Made by a program: the position numbers and the translations under genes. The notes beneath the pieces are model-generated. The model ran no database searches, was not told the origin of the DNA, and saw only the letters and a program-made list of their open reading frames with translations. This document shows, piece after piece, positions 37,694-47,584 of a stretch of 64,000 nt of DNA (positions are counted from its first letter, which is position 1; every line of letters starts with the position of its first letter). The DNA comes from Rahnella sikkimica (GTDB taxonomy: Bacteria > Pseudomonadota > Gammaproteobacteria > Enterobacterales > Enterobacteriaceae): positions 1,054,001 through 1,118,000 of the forward strand of contig NZ_CP019062.1 of NCBI RefSeq assembly GCF_002951615.1, written 5' to 3'.

Positions 37694-38503
37694 TTACTTC
37701 AGGTCGAACGTTGCCCAGATTGGCGCATGGTCAGACGGTTTTTCCATGCCACGGATATCGTAATCGATACCGGTCGCCAGACAGCGTTTAGCCAGCGGCG
37801 TGCTCGCCAGGATCAGGTCGATACGCAGACCGCGGTTTTCGTCAAAGCCGCGCGAACGGTAGTCAAACCACGAGAATTTATCGGTCGCTTCCGGGTTTGC
37901 TGCGCGGAATGTGTCAACGAGTCCCCAGCCTTTCAGGCGTTCCATCCATTCGCGTTCTTCCGGCAGGAAAGAACATTTACCGGTGCGCAGCCAGCGTTTA
38001 CGGCTGTCTTCGCCGATACCGATATCCAGATCGGTCGGGCTGATATTCACATCGCCCATCACAACCACCGGATTATTCACCGACAAACTGGTGTTCAGAT
38101 AATCCTGCAAATCGCGGTAGAACTTCTCTTTGGCCGGGAATTTGGTCGGATGGTCGCGGCTTTCACCTTGCGGGAAATACCCGTTGATGACCGTCAGAAT
38201 GCCCTGCGGCGTTTCAATGTCGGCCATAATAATGCGGCGCTGGGAGTCTTCATCGTCTCCCGGGAAACCACGGCGTACAGCCACCGGCTCCTGTTTGGTC
38301 AGCATAGCCACGCCGTAATGGCCTTTCTGACCATGATAAAACACGTGATAGCCATACTGGCTGACATCTTCCAGCGGGAACATGTCGTCATGAACCTTAG
38401 TTTCCTGCAAACCGATCACGTCAGGCTGATGCTGTTCAATAATGGCGGCGAGTTGGTGCGGACGCGCGCGCAATCCGTTGATATTAAAGGAGACGAACTT
38501 CAT
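37694..38503 (-). CDS. xthA: Exodeoxyribonuclease III XthA
   Basis: A 269-residue AP endonuclease/exonuclease III. Motifs: [16 protein letters not shown] at the N-terminus, [26 protein letters not shown] and the C-terminal [13 protein letters not shown] with the catalytic His. Start at 38503 ([13 protein letters not shown]); the open frame continues upstream without homology. It repairs abasic sites and removes 3' blocking groups. Operon with nudG. Confidence 0.97.
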   Translation of the reverse strand: MKFVSFNINGLRARPHQLAAIIEQHQPDVIGLQETKVHDDMFPLEDVSQYGYHVFYHGQKGHYGVAMLTKQEPVAVRRGFPGDDEDSQRRIIMADIETPQGILTVINGYFPQGESRDHPTKFPAKEKFYRDLQDYLNTSLSVNNPVVVMGDVNISPTDLDIGIGEDSRKRWLRTGKCSFLPEEREWMERLKGWGLVDTFRAANPEATDKFSWFDYRSRGFDENRGLRIDLILASTPLAKRCLATGIDYDIRGMEKPSDHAPIWATFDLK

Positions 38504-38757
38504 AGTCGGGAACCATTTGGCGATGAAATCAGAAGGGCGATAGTAGCAGAAAAAGGGGCAGATGGCGAAACCGTCCGCCCTGAAATTGGCAGCAGAAATC
38601 ACTGCAAAAGCAAAAGGTTTACCCGATCATTGTGGCAAACGGATTTCCACCCGATAATTATTTTGTCAACTTTTCGTGACAGTGTCTTCTTCCCGTGTAC
38701 ATGAAAGAGTATTATCCCCCCAGCGATTTCCGCACCGGCAGAAAAAGGTCAACACTG

Positions 38758-40332
38758 ATGCGTCTGGAAGTTTTTTGCGAAGACCGCCTGGGGCTCACCC
38801 GGGAACTACTCGATTTACTGGTTTTACGCAGTATTGATTTACGCGGTATCGAGATTGCCTCGATTGGCCGCATTTACCTTAATTTTTCCCAACTGGATTT
38901 TGATACTTTTCGTGCCCTGATGGCAGAAATCCGCCGCATCGACGGCGTGACGGATGTTCGTACCGTTTCGTTCATGCCTTCTGAACGTGAACATCGCGCC
39001 CTGCGTGCGTTGCTGGTTTCCATGCCGGAACCGGTTTTCTCCATTGATATGAAAGGCAAAGTAGAGCAGGCCAACCCGGCGGCAATGGCGTTGTTTGAAC
39101 TCGATGAAGAGAAAATCCGTAACGTGACGGCGGCAAACCTGATCACCGGTTACAACGTCACGCGCTGGCTGGAAAGCGATAATGCCCAGCCGCATTCCGA
39201 GCGAATTGTCATCCGCAGTCAGGATTTCCTGATGGATCTCACGCCGATCCACATTGAGGATGAAAACGAAAAAGGCGGAATCGCCGGAGCCGTGGTCATG
39301 CTCAAATCGGCCGCCCGCATGGGACGCCAGTTGCAGGATCTGACGGTCAACGACGACAGCGAATTCGACCACATTGTTGCGGTGAGCACCAAAATGCGCC
39401 ATGTGCTGGATCAGGCGCGCAAACTGGCGATGCTGGACGCGCCGTTGCTGATTGTCGGCGATACCGGCACCGGTAAAGATTTGCTGGCGCACGCCTGCCA
39501 CCTGCGCAGTGCGCGCGGCAAAAAGCCGTTCCTCGGCCTCAACTGTGCTTCGCTGCCGGATGATGTCGTCGAAAGTGAGCTGTTTGGTTATGCCGCTGGC
39601 GCATATCCGAATGCCCTGGAAGGCAAAAAAGGTTTCTTTGAACAGGCCAACGGTGGCTCAGTGCTGCTTGATGAAATCGGCGAAATGTCGCCGAGAATGC
39701 AGATTAAGTTGCTGCGTTTTCTCAATGACGGCACGTTCCGCCGGGTCGGCGAAGAGCATGAAGTGAAAGTCGATGTGCGCGTGATGTGCGCCACGCAGAA
39801 GAATCTGGTGGAACTGGTTCAGCGCGGAGAATTCCGTGAAGACCTGTATTACCGTCTGAACGTGCTCAGCCTGACACTGCCACCGCTGCGCGATCGTCCG
39901 GCGGACGTCATGCCGCTGACTGAATTGTTTGTAGCGCGTTTCTCCGATGAACAGGGAATGCCGCGGCCGAAACTGTCCTCGCAGCTGGCAAATTATCTGA
40001 CGCATTACGGCTGGCCGGGCAACGTCCGTCAGCTTAAAAACGCCATTTACCGTGCGCTCACGCAGCTTGAAGGCGGCGAGCTTCGCCCGCAAGACATCGT
40101 TCTGCCAGACTTTGATGCCGAAGTAACGATTGGCGAAGAAGCACTGAACGGCTCGCTCGACGACATCAGCAAACGCTTCGAACGTTCGGTGCTGACCCGT
40201 CTTTATCGTACTTATCCAAGCACGCGAAAACTGGCGAAACGTCTGGGCGTCTCGCACACGGCGATTGCCAATAAACTGCGCGAATACGGCCTCAGCGCCC
40301 GTCGCGGTGAAACCGGCGAAAGCGAAGAGTAA
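38758..40332 (+). CDS. tyrR: Aromatic amino acid regulator TyrR
   Basis: A 524-residue sigma-54-activator-like regulator of the TyrR family. N-terminal ACT-type domain (1-70), PAS domain (about 80-130), AAA+ domain with Walker A GDTGTGK near 234-240 and C-terminal Fis-type helix-turn-helix (STRKLAKRLGVSHTAIANKLREYGL). It lacks the GAFTGA loop; the position reads GYAAGAYPNA, as is normal for TyrR, which acts on sigma-70 promoters. It controls aroF, tyrP, mtr and related genes with tyrosine as corepressor. Start at 38758; the 63 bases of open frame upstream are not conserved. Confidence 0.96.
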   Translation: MRLEVFCEDRLGLTRELLDLLVLRSIDLRGIEIASIGRIYLNFSQLDFDTFRALMAEIRRIDGVTDVRTVSFMPSEREHRALRALLVSMPEPVFSIDMKGKVEQANPAAMALFELDEEKIRNVTAANLITGYNVTRWLESDNAQPHSERIVIRSQDFLMDLTPIHIEDENEKGGIAGAVVMLKSAARMGRQLQDLTVNDDSEFDHIVAVSTKMRHVLDQARKLAMLDAPLLIVGDTGTGKDLLAHACHLRSARGKKPFLGLNCASLPDDVVESELFGYAAGAYPNALEGKKGFFEQANGGSVLLDEIGEMSPRMQIKLLRFLNDGTFRRVGEEHEVKVDVRVMCATQKNLVELVQRGEFREDLYYRLNVLSLTLPPLRDRPADVMPLTELFVARFSDEQGMPRPKLSSQLANYLTHYGWPGNVRQLKNAIYRALTQLEGGELRPQDIVLPDFDAEVTIGEEALNGSLDDISKRFERSVLTRLYRTYPSTRKLAKRLGVSHTAIANKLREYGLSARRGETGESEE

Positions 40333-40373
40333 TGCTTTCCGGTCAGTAAATTCTTTCTTCAAAAAGAACCCAT

Positions 40374-40407
40374 AAAAAAGCAACGGACTGAGCCGTTGCT
40401 TTTTTTT
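40374..40407. terminator. Terminator between tyrR and tpx
   Basis: AAAAAAGCAACGG-ACTGAG-CCGTTGCTTTTTTTT hairpin with A- and T-runs, between convergent genes, so usable in both directions. Confidence 0.93.
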
Positions 40408-40441
40408 CGCCTGTCATCCGCAGATGACAAAACTCAGATCA

Positions 40442-40945
40442 TTATTTCAGGACTGCCAGCGCAGACTCGTAGTCCGGTTCGGTGGTAATTTCGTTCACCA
40501 GCTCGCTGTACAGCACGTTGTCCTGACCATCCAGAACAACAACGGCACGCGCCGTCAGGCCAGCCAGTGCGCCATCGGTGATTGCTACGCCGTATTCAGA
40601 TTTGAAATCACCGCCACGCAGGGTGGACAGCGTAATGACATTGCTCAGGCCTTCTGCGCCGCAGAAACGGGACTGCGCGAAAGGCAGGTCAGCGGAGATA
40701 CACAGCACCACGGTGTTGTCGATTTCGCTGGCCAGCTGGTTGAATTTACGCACAGACGTGGCGCAAACGCCGGTATCAATGCTTGGGAAAATGTTCAGAA
40801 CTTTACGTTTACCCGCGAAGCTGCTCAGGCTGACATCAGAGAGATCTTTAGCGACCAGGCTGAAAGGCTTGGCGGCGTCGCCTTTTTGTGGGATTTTGCC
40901 AGCAACGGATACCGGGTTGCTCTGAAAGTGTACTGTCTGGGTCAT
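40442..40945 (-). CDS. tpx: Thiol peroxidase Tpx
   Basis: A 167-residue atypical 2-Cys peroxiredoxin. Peroxidatic Cys61 in [16 protein letters not shown] and resolving Cys95 in [15 protein letters not shown], both at the E. coli positions. It reduces alkyl hydroperoxides with thioredoxin. Cytoplasmic or periplasmic in the older literature; there is no signal peptide here. Divergent from ycjG, as in E. coli. Confidence 0.97.
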   Translation of the reverse strand: MTQTVHFQSNPVSVAGKIPQKGDAAKPFSLVAKDLSDVSLSSFAGKRKVLNIFPSIDTGVCATSVRKFNQLASEIDNTVVLCISADLPFAQSRFCGAEGLSNVITLSTLRGGDFKSEYGVAITDGALAGLTARAVVVLDGQDNVLYSELVNEITTEPDYESALAVLK

Positions 40946-41077
40946 GATTATTTCCTATGGACATTGGAGTCAAACGGCTTTCAGTTTAGGGTAACAATTG
41001 TAGATTGGATATATATTAAATGCTAAATACTTGTATATCTTATATATGCCCGTTTGAGTATATACCGAGGAGTCGCT

Positions 41078-42055
41078 ATGAGAAGTGTCCGCTTTTATCC
41101 GGAAGCCTGGCCGTTGCATACGGCCTTTGTGATCTCGCGCGGCAGCCGCACGGAAGCGCGCGTAGTCACTGTCGAAATCGAAGAAAAGGGCATTCGTGGC
41201 GTGGGAGAATGCACGCCGTATCCCCGTTATGACGAAAGCGAAACCTCGGTGATGGCGCAAATTGCCAGCGCCGTCACGGCGATTGAACAGGGCGCAACCC
41301 GCGAACAGTTGCAACATTTGCTCCCCGCCGGAGCCGCCCGGAATGCGCTGGACTCTGCGTTATGGAATCTTGAAACACAGCTGACAGGCCAGACGCTCTG
41401 GCAGCTCACAGGCACCCTACCGCTGGCGTCAATCAGCATGGCGCAAACCGTCAGTATCGGCACGCCGGAAGAGATGGCGGAAGCCGCACTCGCGCTGCAA
41501 CAAAAGGGCGCAACGCTGCTGAAAATTAAACTCGATGACCGGCTGATTGCCGAACGTCTGGTCGCTGTCCGCGCCGCCGTGCCCAAGGCGTCCCTGATTG
41601 TGGACGCCAATGAAGCGTGGCAAAGCGACGGGCTGGCGGCACGCTGCCAGTTGCTGGCCGATCTCGGCATTCTGATGCTCGAACAGCCGCTGCCTGCGGG
41701 CGAAGATTCCGCGCTGGAGAATTTCATCCATCCCCTGCCAATTTGTGCCGACGAAAGTTGCCATACGATTGAAGGGCTTCCGGCGCTGAAAGGGCGTTAT
41801 GAGATGGTGAATATCAAACTCGATAAAACCGGCGGGCTGACGGGCGCACTGCGGCTGGCGCAGGCGGCGTACGCGCAGGGCTTTGAAGTCATGCTTGGCT
41901 GCATGTTATGCACCTCGCGCGCGGTGCGTGCGGCGCTTCCGCTGACGGCGGGCGCGAAGTTCATCGATCTCGATGGCCCGACCTGGCTGGCGCAGGACGT
42001 TGAGCCTGCGATGAAGTTTCACTGCGGCGGAATCGACATCGCCGGTTCTGAATAA
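41078..42055 (+). CDS. ycjG: L-Ala-D/L-Glu epimerase YcjG
   Basis: A 325-residue enolase-superfamily enzyme of the muconate-lactonizing group. Catalytic lysines: LLKIKLDD (KxK motif, Lys around residue 155) and NIKLDKTGG; metal ligands in IVDANEAW, LEQPLP and ICADESC. It epimerises L-Ala-D-Glu from murein to L-Ala-L-Glu for peptidase cleavage. Start at 41078 (MRSVRFYPEAW) with GAGGAG upstream. It stands next to mppA, so murein peptide recycling genes are adjacent. Confidence 0.94.
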   Translation: MRSVRFYPEAWPLHTAFVISRGSRTEARVVTVEIEEKGIRGVGECTPYPRYDESETSVMAQIASAVTAIEQGATREQLQHLLPAGAARNALDSALWNLETQLTGQTLWQLTGTLPLASISMAQTVSIGTPEEMAEAALALQQKGATLLKIKLDDRLIAERLVAVRAAVPKASLIVDANEAWQSDGLAARCQLLADLGILMLEQPLPAGEDSALENFIHPLPICADESCHTIEGLPALKGRYEMVNIKLDKTGGLTGALRLAQAAYAQGFEVMLGCMLCTSRAVRAALPLTAGAKFIDLDGPTWLAQDVEPAMKFHCGGIDIAGSE

Positions 42056-42185
42056 TTTTCCGTTTATTGAAGTCGTTTTGTGCGCGAAGGCAAATCTGTA
42101 ACGATTTCCTGTAGGGGATTACGGTAACAAATGATAAAACTCCTGAATATTTCAGGGCCTTGGCCTTATGTGTTCAGGAGAATTT

Positions 42186-43820
42186 ATGCCGCAGGGAAAA
42201 TCGTTTCCTCTCTTATCCTATTCCGCCTGTGCTGCGCTGGTGGCACTGATTTCTGGTCAGGCCGTGGCTGCGCAGGTTCCCGCCGGTACGCAACTTGCTG
42301 CCAAACAGGAAATCGTCCGTCATATCAAAGATGAACCCGCCTCGCTGGATCCGGCAAAAGTCGTCGGCCTGCCTGAAGCGCAGGTGGCGCGTGACGTGTT
42401 CGAAGGTCTGGTGAATCAGGACGCTAACGGGAAAAGCATTCCCGGCGTCGCCGAAAGCTGGCAGAACCAGAACAATCAGGTTTTCCTGTTCACATTGCGG
42501 AAAGACGCCAGATGGTCGAATGGCGACCCGGTGACGGCGCAGGATTTCGTTTACAGCTGGCAGCGACTGGTGGATCCGAAAAGCTTATCAACCGGTTCAT
42601 GGTTCGCGGCGCTGGCCGGAATTTCCAACGCTGACGCGATTATTGCCGGGAAAATGCCGGTCGATAAGCTCGGTGTTACCGCCATCAGCCCGACGCAGCT
42701 GCGCGTCACGCTCGACCGTCCGGTGCCGTTTTTTGTCAGCCTGCTGGCGAACTTCAGCCTGTTTCCCGTGCATAAAGCCACGGTGGAAAAATTTGGCGAT
42801 GACTGGACCAAGCCCGGTAATCTGGTAGGCAACGGTGCGTATGTGCTGAAAGAGCGCGTCGTGAACGAAAAACTGGTGCTGGAGCCGAACCCGAATTACT
42901 GGGATCACGCGCATACCGTGCTGACGAAAGTGACCTTTGTGCCAATCAATAAAGAATCCAACGCGACAAAACGCTATCTCGCCAACGACATTGATATCAC
43001 CGAATCTTTCCCGAAAGATCAGTACAAAAAACTGATGCACGATATTCCGGGGCAGGTCTATACGCCGTATCAGCTCGGCACCTATTATTACGCGTTCAAC
43101 ACCCGCCGCGCGCCGACCGACGACGCCCGCGTGCGTCTGGCGCTGTCACTGAGTATTGACCGCACAGTGATTGCCGAAAAAGTGCTGGGCACCGGCGAAA
43201 AACCGGCCTGGCATTTTACGCCTGACGTCACCAACGGTTTCAAAGCAACGAAAAGTGAAATGCAGGATTACTCGCAGGAAGAGCTGAACGCGCAGGCGAA
43301 AGCACTGCTGGCGACGGCGGGCTATGGCCCGAATAAACCGCTACATCTGACCTTGCTGTACAACACCTCAGAGAGCCATCAGAAGATTGCGATCGCGGTG
43401 GCCTCGATGTGGAAAAAGAATCTGGGCGCGGAGGTGAAACTGGTTAACCAGGAATGGAAAACCTATATCGACAGCCGCAATACCGGCAATTTCGATGTGA
43501 TCCGTGCATCCTGGGTCGGCGATTACAACGAGGCGTCAACGTTCCTTTCCCTGCTGACGTCCACGCACAACGGCAACATCAGCAAATTCAGCAGCGCCGA
43601 ATATGACAAAGTGATTGCCGACGCCAGCCGTGAAACCAACGACGCGCGCCGTAATGACGACTACAACAAGGCCGAGCAAATCATCGCCAGCCAGGCACCG
43701 ATTGCACCGATTTATCAGTACACCAATGGCCGTTTGATCAAACCGTGGGTGAAAGGCTATCCGATCACCAATCCCGAAGACGTCGCTTACAGCCAGGAAA
43801 TGTACATTATTAAGCACTGA
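42186..43820 (+). CDS. mppA: Periplasmic murein tripeptide-binding protein MppA
   Basis: A 544-residue ABC substrate-binding protein of the oligopeptide family (OppA-like). Signal peptide MPQGKSFPLLSYSACAALVALISGQAVAAQ with cleavage near residue 29. Domain features: DEPASLDPAKVVGL, DPVTAQDFVYSWQRLVDPK and FNTRRAPTDDARVRLALSLSIDR. It binds L-Ala-gamma-D-Glu-meso-Dap for import through the Opp permease. AGGAG five bases upstream. OppA is the alternative, but the ycjG-mppA context supports MppA. A terminator follows. Confidence 0.88.
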   Translation: MPQGKSFPLLSYSACAALVALISGQAVAAQVPAGTQLAAKQEIVRHIKDEPASLDPAKVVGLPEAQVARDVFEGLVNQDANGKSIPGVAESWQNQNNQVFLFTLRKDARWSNGDPVTAQDFVYSWQRLVDPKSLSTGSWFAALAGISNADAIIAGKMPVDKLGVTAISPTQLRVTLDRPVPFFVSLLANFSLFPVHKATVEKFGDDWTKPGNLVGNGAYVLKERVVNEKLVLEPNPNYWDHAHTVLTKVTFVPINKESNATKRYLANDIDITESFPKDQYKKLMHDIPGQVYTPYQLGTYYYAFNTRRAPTDDARVRLALSLSIDRTVIAEKVLGTGEKPAWHFTPDVTNGFKATKSEMQDYSQEELNAQAKALLATAGYGPNKPLHLTLLYNTSESHQKIAIAVASMWKKNLGAEVKLVNQEWKTYIDSRNTGNFDVIRASWVGDYNEASTFLSLLTSTHNGNISKFSSAEYDKVIADASRETNDARRNDDYNKAEQIIASQAPIAPIYQYTNGRLIKPWVKGYPITNPEDVAYSQEMYIIKH

Positions 43821-43843
43821 TCTTCGCTGTCCTCACCAAATGC

Positions 43844-43868
43844 AAAAGCGCCAGTCACGGCGCTTTTT
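43844..43868. terminator. Terminator between mppA and MFS gene
   Basis: AAAAGCGCC-AGTCAC-GGCGCTTTTTG, between convergent genes. Confidence 0.85.
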
Positions 43869-43883
43869 GTTTTTAGCTTACGG

Positions 43884-45089
43884 TCAGCTTTTACGGCTGA
43901 ACAAACGGACCAGCAGGGCGGCGGCGGCGGCAACGGTAGCCAGCAGAACCACACCCGTCCAGCCACCGGTTTCCAGCGCTTTACTGCCCAGCGCGGCACC
44001 GGCGGACATCCCGATAAATACCACGGTAAACAGCAGGGCGTTCAGCCTGCCGCGCGCCGCCGGTTCAAGGCCGTAAACCAGCGTCTGATGGGCAACCAGC
44101 GTGGCCTGAATGCCTAAGTCAAAACCGATGGCACTCGCCACAATCAGCGCAAGTTGCGCATGGGGCGATAACAGCGGCAGCAGGAACATGGCGGCGAACG
44201 ACACCATCACCAGCGCTGAGCCCATTTGTGTCACCCGCGCCGGGCCTTTTTTATCGGCTAATGCGCCTGCCAGCGGAGCCGCCAAAGCACCGGCCGCACC
44301 GGCCAGCCCGAAAGCCCCCGCCACCGCGCTACCCAGATGGAACGTATCGTTAAGCATAATCGCCAGCGTTGACCAGAAAGCGCTGAACGCAACCGACAGC
44401 AAACCCTGAGCCAGCGCCGCGTGACGCAGCGTTTTATAGTGCTTCCACAAACCGAACATAGAGTGCAGCAGGCGGGCATAGCTGATGCGGGTATCCGGCG
44501 TAAACCGTGGCAGAACCCGCCACAGCGCAAAACCAATCAGCGCCACGCTCACTGCCGCCAGCTGATACATTACCCGCCAGCCAAAATATTCCGCTACAAA
44601 GCCGCTGACCACGCGGGAAAGCAAAATCCCGACCAGCAAACCGGTCATCACCGTTCCGACCGTTTTCCCGCGCTGCGCCGCCGGAGCCAGATGCGCGGAA
44701 GCGGGCACGATATCCTGTGCCATCGTTGCACCTATGCCGGTGATCAGGCTGGCGACCAGTAAGCCATGAATGCCCGGCACAAAACCACACAGCAGCAGCG
44801 CAACGGCCAGCAAAATACTCTTGAGCAGAATAATCGTCCGGCGGTCATGACGGTCGCCGAGCGGAATTAAAAACAGAATGCCCAGCGCATAACCGGCCTG
44901 CGTCAGCGTCGGGATCAGCCCGACCGACGTGGTGCTGGCTTGCAAGTTTCCGCCCATAATGCCGAGCATCGGCTGGCTGTAGTAAATCGATGCCACGCTC
45001 AGACCGGCACCGGCGGCCAGGGTAAAAATAATTTTGCCGGAAAGCGCCGGTTCAGCCGTTGTTGCAGAGGTTTGGGTCATGTCGGACAT
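43884..45089 (-). CDS. MFS transporter, drug-resistance type
   Basis: A 401-residue major facilitator with 12 hydrophobic segments. First segment block: FTLAAGAGLSVASIYYSQPMLGIMGGNL; loop 2-3 LGDRHDRRTIILLK is the usual MFS G-x-x-x-D/R-x-x motif. The YYSQPML sequence in helix 1 is typical of a group of uncharacterised enterobacterial exporters. It is divergent from a LysR regulator (start to start 112 bases), which suggests local control. Start ATG at 45089 with AGGAAAATATC upstream. Confidence 0.85.
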   Translation of the reverse strand: MSDMTQTSATTAEPALSGKIIFTLAAGAGLSVASIYYSQPMLGIMGGNLQASTTSVGLIPTLTQAGYALGILFLIPLGDRHDRRTIILLKSILLAVALLLCGFVPGIHGLLVASLITGIGATMAQDIVPASAHLAPAAQRGKTVGTVMTGLLVGILLSRVVSGFVAEYFGWRVMYQLAAVSVALIGFALWRVLPRFTPDTRISYARLLHSMFGLWKHYKTLRHAALAQGLLSVAFSAFWSTLAIMLNDTFHLGSAVAGAFGLAGAAGALAAPLAGALADKKGPARVTQMGSALVMVSFAAMFLLPLLSPHAQLALIVASAIGFDLGIQATLVAHQTLVYGLEPAARGRLNALLFTVVFIGMSAGAALGSKALETGGWTGVVLLATVAAAAALLVRLFSRKS

Positions 45090-45201
45090 GATATTTTCCT
45101 GATGAAGACGTGCGTTGTTCGGAGGTCATGGCACGCATTCTTCACCCGAACGGTTATAAGTGGTAGCCTGCACAAAGGTAAAACTGTTATACGCGAGGCG
45201 T

Positions 45202-46158
45202 ATGAATACACCACTCACCAGCGGTATCGACCGTATCGACTTAATGCAGACCTTTGTCCGTATTGTTGAAAGCGGCAGTCTTTCTGCCGCCGCCGCCCAG
45301 CTCAACACCAGCCAGCCCACGGTCAGCCGCCGTTTGCAGTCGCTGGAGAAAATGCTGGGTGCGCGACTGATCCTCCGCACCACGCACGCCATGAAACTGA
45401 CCGACGACGGCGAACGCTGTTATGCGCAGGCCAAATTATTGCTCGAACGCTGGGCGTCGCTGGAAGATCAGTTGCACGGCGCGGGGGATGAACCGGTGGG
45501 CATTCTGCGCGTGCGTGCGCCCCATGCATTCGGGCAGGATCAGCTGATCGGGCCGCTGACGCGCTATTTGCAGCAATATCCGAACCTGACGGTGGACTGG
45601 ATGCTTAATGACCGCACGCCGGATTTTCTCTCTGAAGATATCGACTGTGCGATTCAGGTCGGAAATGTCGCGGATCCGTCGATGGTGGCGGTGCTACTCG
45701 CAGAAGTACCGCGTATCGTGATCGCCACACCTGAACTACTGCAACAATATCCGGTGACACAGGTCAGTGAACTGGCAAATTTGCCGTGGGTCGCGCTCAG
45801 CACTTTTTACCGCAACGACGTGACGTTGCGCCACGATGCCGACGGCAGAATGGAAAGTTGCACGATTGCGCCGCGCCTGGCGACAGACAGCTTATACGCC
45901 GTGCGCAAGGCCGTGCTTTCCGGGCTGGGCGCAGGCATTGTGTCAGCATGGGTGGTACAAGAAGATCTCGCGCAAGGGCATTTGCAACGCGTCTTACCCG
46001 GCTGGAACGCGCTGCCGTTGCCTGTTTATCTGGTGTATCCGTATTCCAGCTACTATCCGGCGCGTCTGCGCAAATTTCTGGCCGTGATGCGCAGCGTTAT
46101 GCCGGATTTGGCCGAAATGCAGGCTCCGGGCAGCCAGAAATACTCTGGAAAATCGTGA
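45202..46158 (+). CDS. LysR-type transcriptional regulator
   Basis: A 318-residue LysR protein. N-terminal winged HTH (about 12-70: LMQTFVRIVESGSLSAAAAQLNTSQPTVSRRLQSLEKMLGARL). The C-terminal effector domain starts at about residue 95 with LRVRAPHAFGQDQL, typical of the CrgA/DsdC-like sublineage. GAGGCG is directly before the ATG. Divergent from the MFS gene, which it probably regulates; the ligand is unknown. The last residues (EMQAPGSQKYSGKS) are poorly conserved. Confidence 0.88.
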   Translation: MNTPLTSGIDRIDLMQTFVRIVESGSLSAAAAQLNTSQPTVSRRLQSLEKMLGARLILRTTHAMKLTDDGERCYAQAKLLLERWASLEDQLHGAGDEPVGILRVRAPHAFGQDQLIGPLTRYLQQYPNLTVDWMLNDRTPDFLSEDIDCAIQVGNVADPSMVAVLLAEVPRIVIATPELLQQYPVTQVSELANLPWVALSTFYRNDVTLRHDADGRMESCTIAPRLATDSLYAVRKAVLSGLGAGIVSAWVVQEDLAQGHLQRVLPGWNALPLPVYLVYPYSSYYPARLRKFLAVMRSVMPDLAEMQAPGSQKYSGKS

Positions 46159-46316
46159 AACAGTATAACGGGCGCTGTTTACATTTTTCACGCCCACTCA
46201 TGGCATGATCGCTTCAGGATATTGTGGTGAAGGGTTTTCACCTGAGTTGTGTTTTGGAACTTCAAGCACTTAACGCTAAACTTAGAAAAGATAACGCAGA
46301 AAAAGCGAGGAACATC

Positions 46317-47300
46317 GTGGAAGTGATAAAGGGAAAAGAACTACAGGTTGCTGACGCCGTTTACGCTTTACAGATGAACGGTGAGGGCGGTGTGAACGCA
46401 ATCAGCCCGCAATGCGTGGCGAGCGATGAAAAGCCGTGCTGGCTGCATCTGGATTACACACGACCTGAAAGCGAAAGGTGGATCAGTAATACGCCAGTGC
46501 TGCCCGACACCGTGCGTGAAGCGCTGGCCGGTGACAGCGTGCGGCCAAAAGTGGTGCGCGTCGGCGAGGGGACATTAATCACCCTGCGCAGCATCAATCT
46601 GAATGCGGATTCGAGGCCCGATCAACTGGTCACCGTTCGCGTTTATCTTACCGATAAAATTATCGTCTCGACCCGTCACCGCAAAGTGTCTTCGATGGAA
46701 GAGATGATCAGCGATATGCAAAGCGGCAGCGGGCCTAAAAATACCGGCAGATGGCTGGTGGAAACCTGCGATGCGCTGACCGATCACACCAGCGATTTCA
46801 TCGAAGACCTGCACGACAAAATCATTGATATCGAAGATGATCTGATGGAACAACAGGTGCCGGAGCGCGGCCAGATGGCGTTGCTGCGCAAACAGCTGAT
46901 CGTCCTGCGCCGTTATATGGCGCCGCAGCGTGATGTCTTCTCGCGTCTGGCCAGCGAACGTTTGCCGTGGATGAACGACGACGACCGCCGCCTGATGCAG
47001 GAAATCTCCGATCGTCTCGGGCGCGGGCTCGACGATCTGGATGGCAGCATTGCGCGGACTGCGGTGCTCTCCGATGAAATCAGCTCGCTGATGGCCGATT
47101 CCCTGAACCGCCGTACCTATACCATGTCGATGCTGGCGATGATTTTCCTGCCAACGACCTTCCTGACCGGCCTCTTTGGCGTGAACCTCGGTGGGATCCC
47201 CGGCAATACGTCGCCTCTGGGTTTTGGTGTTTTCTGCGGATTTCTGATGCTGCTGGGGGTTGTGGTCGCGTGGTGGCTCAAGAAAAGTCGCTGGCTGTAA
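46317..47300 (+). CDS. zntB: Zinc transporter ZntB
   Basis: A 327-residue CorA-family zinc transporter, exactly the E. coli length when started at the GTG at 46317 (GAGGAACATC upstream). Large cytoplasmic domain with long helices ([29 protein letters not shown]) and two C-terminal TM segments; the family GxN signature reads GVNLGG. Functions in Zn2+ transport across the inner membrane. The open frame upstream of 46317 is not homologous. The next gene downstream is the sRNA fnrS on the opposite strand, as in E. coli. Confidence 0.93.
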   Translation: MEVIKGKELQVADAVYALQMNGEGGVNAISPQCVASDEKPCWLHLDYTRPESERWISNTPVLPDTVREALAGDSVRPKVVRVGEGTLITLRSINLNADSRPDQLVTVRVYLTDKIIVSTRHRKVSSMEEMISDMQSGSGPKNTGRWLVETCDALTDHTSDFIEDLHDKIIDIEDDLMEQQVPERGQMALLRKQLIVLRRYMAPQRDVFSRLASERLPWMNDDDRRLMQEISDRLGRGLDDLDGSIARTAVLSDEISSLMADSLNRRTYTMSMLAMIFLPTTFLTGLFGVNLGGIPGNTSPLGFGVFCGFLMLLGVVVAWWLKKSRWL

Positions 47301-47324
47301 TGCGTTAACTGACTGAAAAAAAGC

Positions 47325-47448
47325 AAAAAAAAGCCGGTCATAAGACCGGCGTCGTTCGAATTAAATTGTGCTATGCATTAATTCTAAAAATTTGGAAATA
47401 AGACAATATGGAGCACAACGCCCATCGCTTGACGTTGCATTCACCTGC
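47325..47448 (-). ncRNA. fnrS: FnrS, FNR-activated Hfq-dependent small RNA
   Basis: Read on the minus strand, this ~124-base segment starts GCAGGTGAATGCAACG and runs through a CGATGGGCGTTG block and a CTCCATATTGTCTTA block. It continues to a GAATTAATGCATAGCACAA segment and ends in the terminator GCCGGTC...GACCGGC plus T8. All blocks correspond in order to E. coli FnrS, which also lies next to zntB. FnrS represses aerobic metabolism mRNAs (sodB, maeA, gpmA and others) under anaerobiosis. The segment 47301-47324 is only a T-rich extension. An FNR box lies upstream. Confidence 0.9.
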
Positions 47449-47452
47449 GAAA

Positions 47453-47497
47453 TAGATACTGCACTCAATCAACGGTTCTAATGTTGATTTCGCTCAA
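47453..47497 (-). promoter_or_regulatory. fnrS promoter with FNR box
   Basis: On the + strand TTGATTTCGCTCAA (47484-47497) fits the FNR consensus TTGAT-N4-ATCAA with one mismatch. Its centre is about 42 bases upstream of the FnrS 5' end, the class II position. A -10-like TATCTA (minus strand) is at 47453-47458. Confidence 0.8.
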
Positions 47498-47584
47498 TCT
47501 TTTTTGAGGTTTATGCCCTGCAAGGTGCATCCGAAGGCACTTTTGCCCGTATGATCCCATTCTTTGAATACTCAGGAGTTTGTC

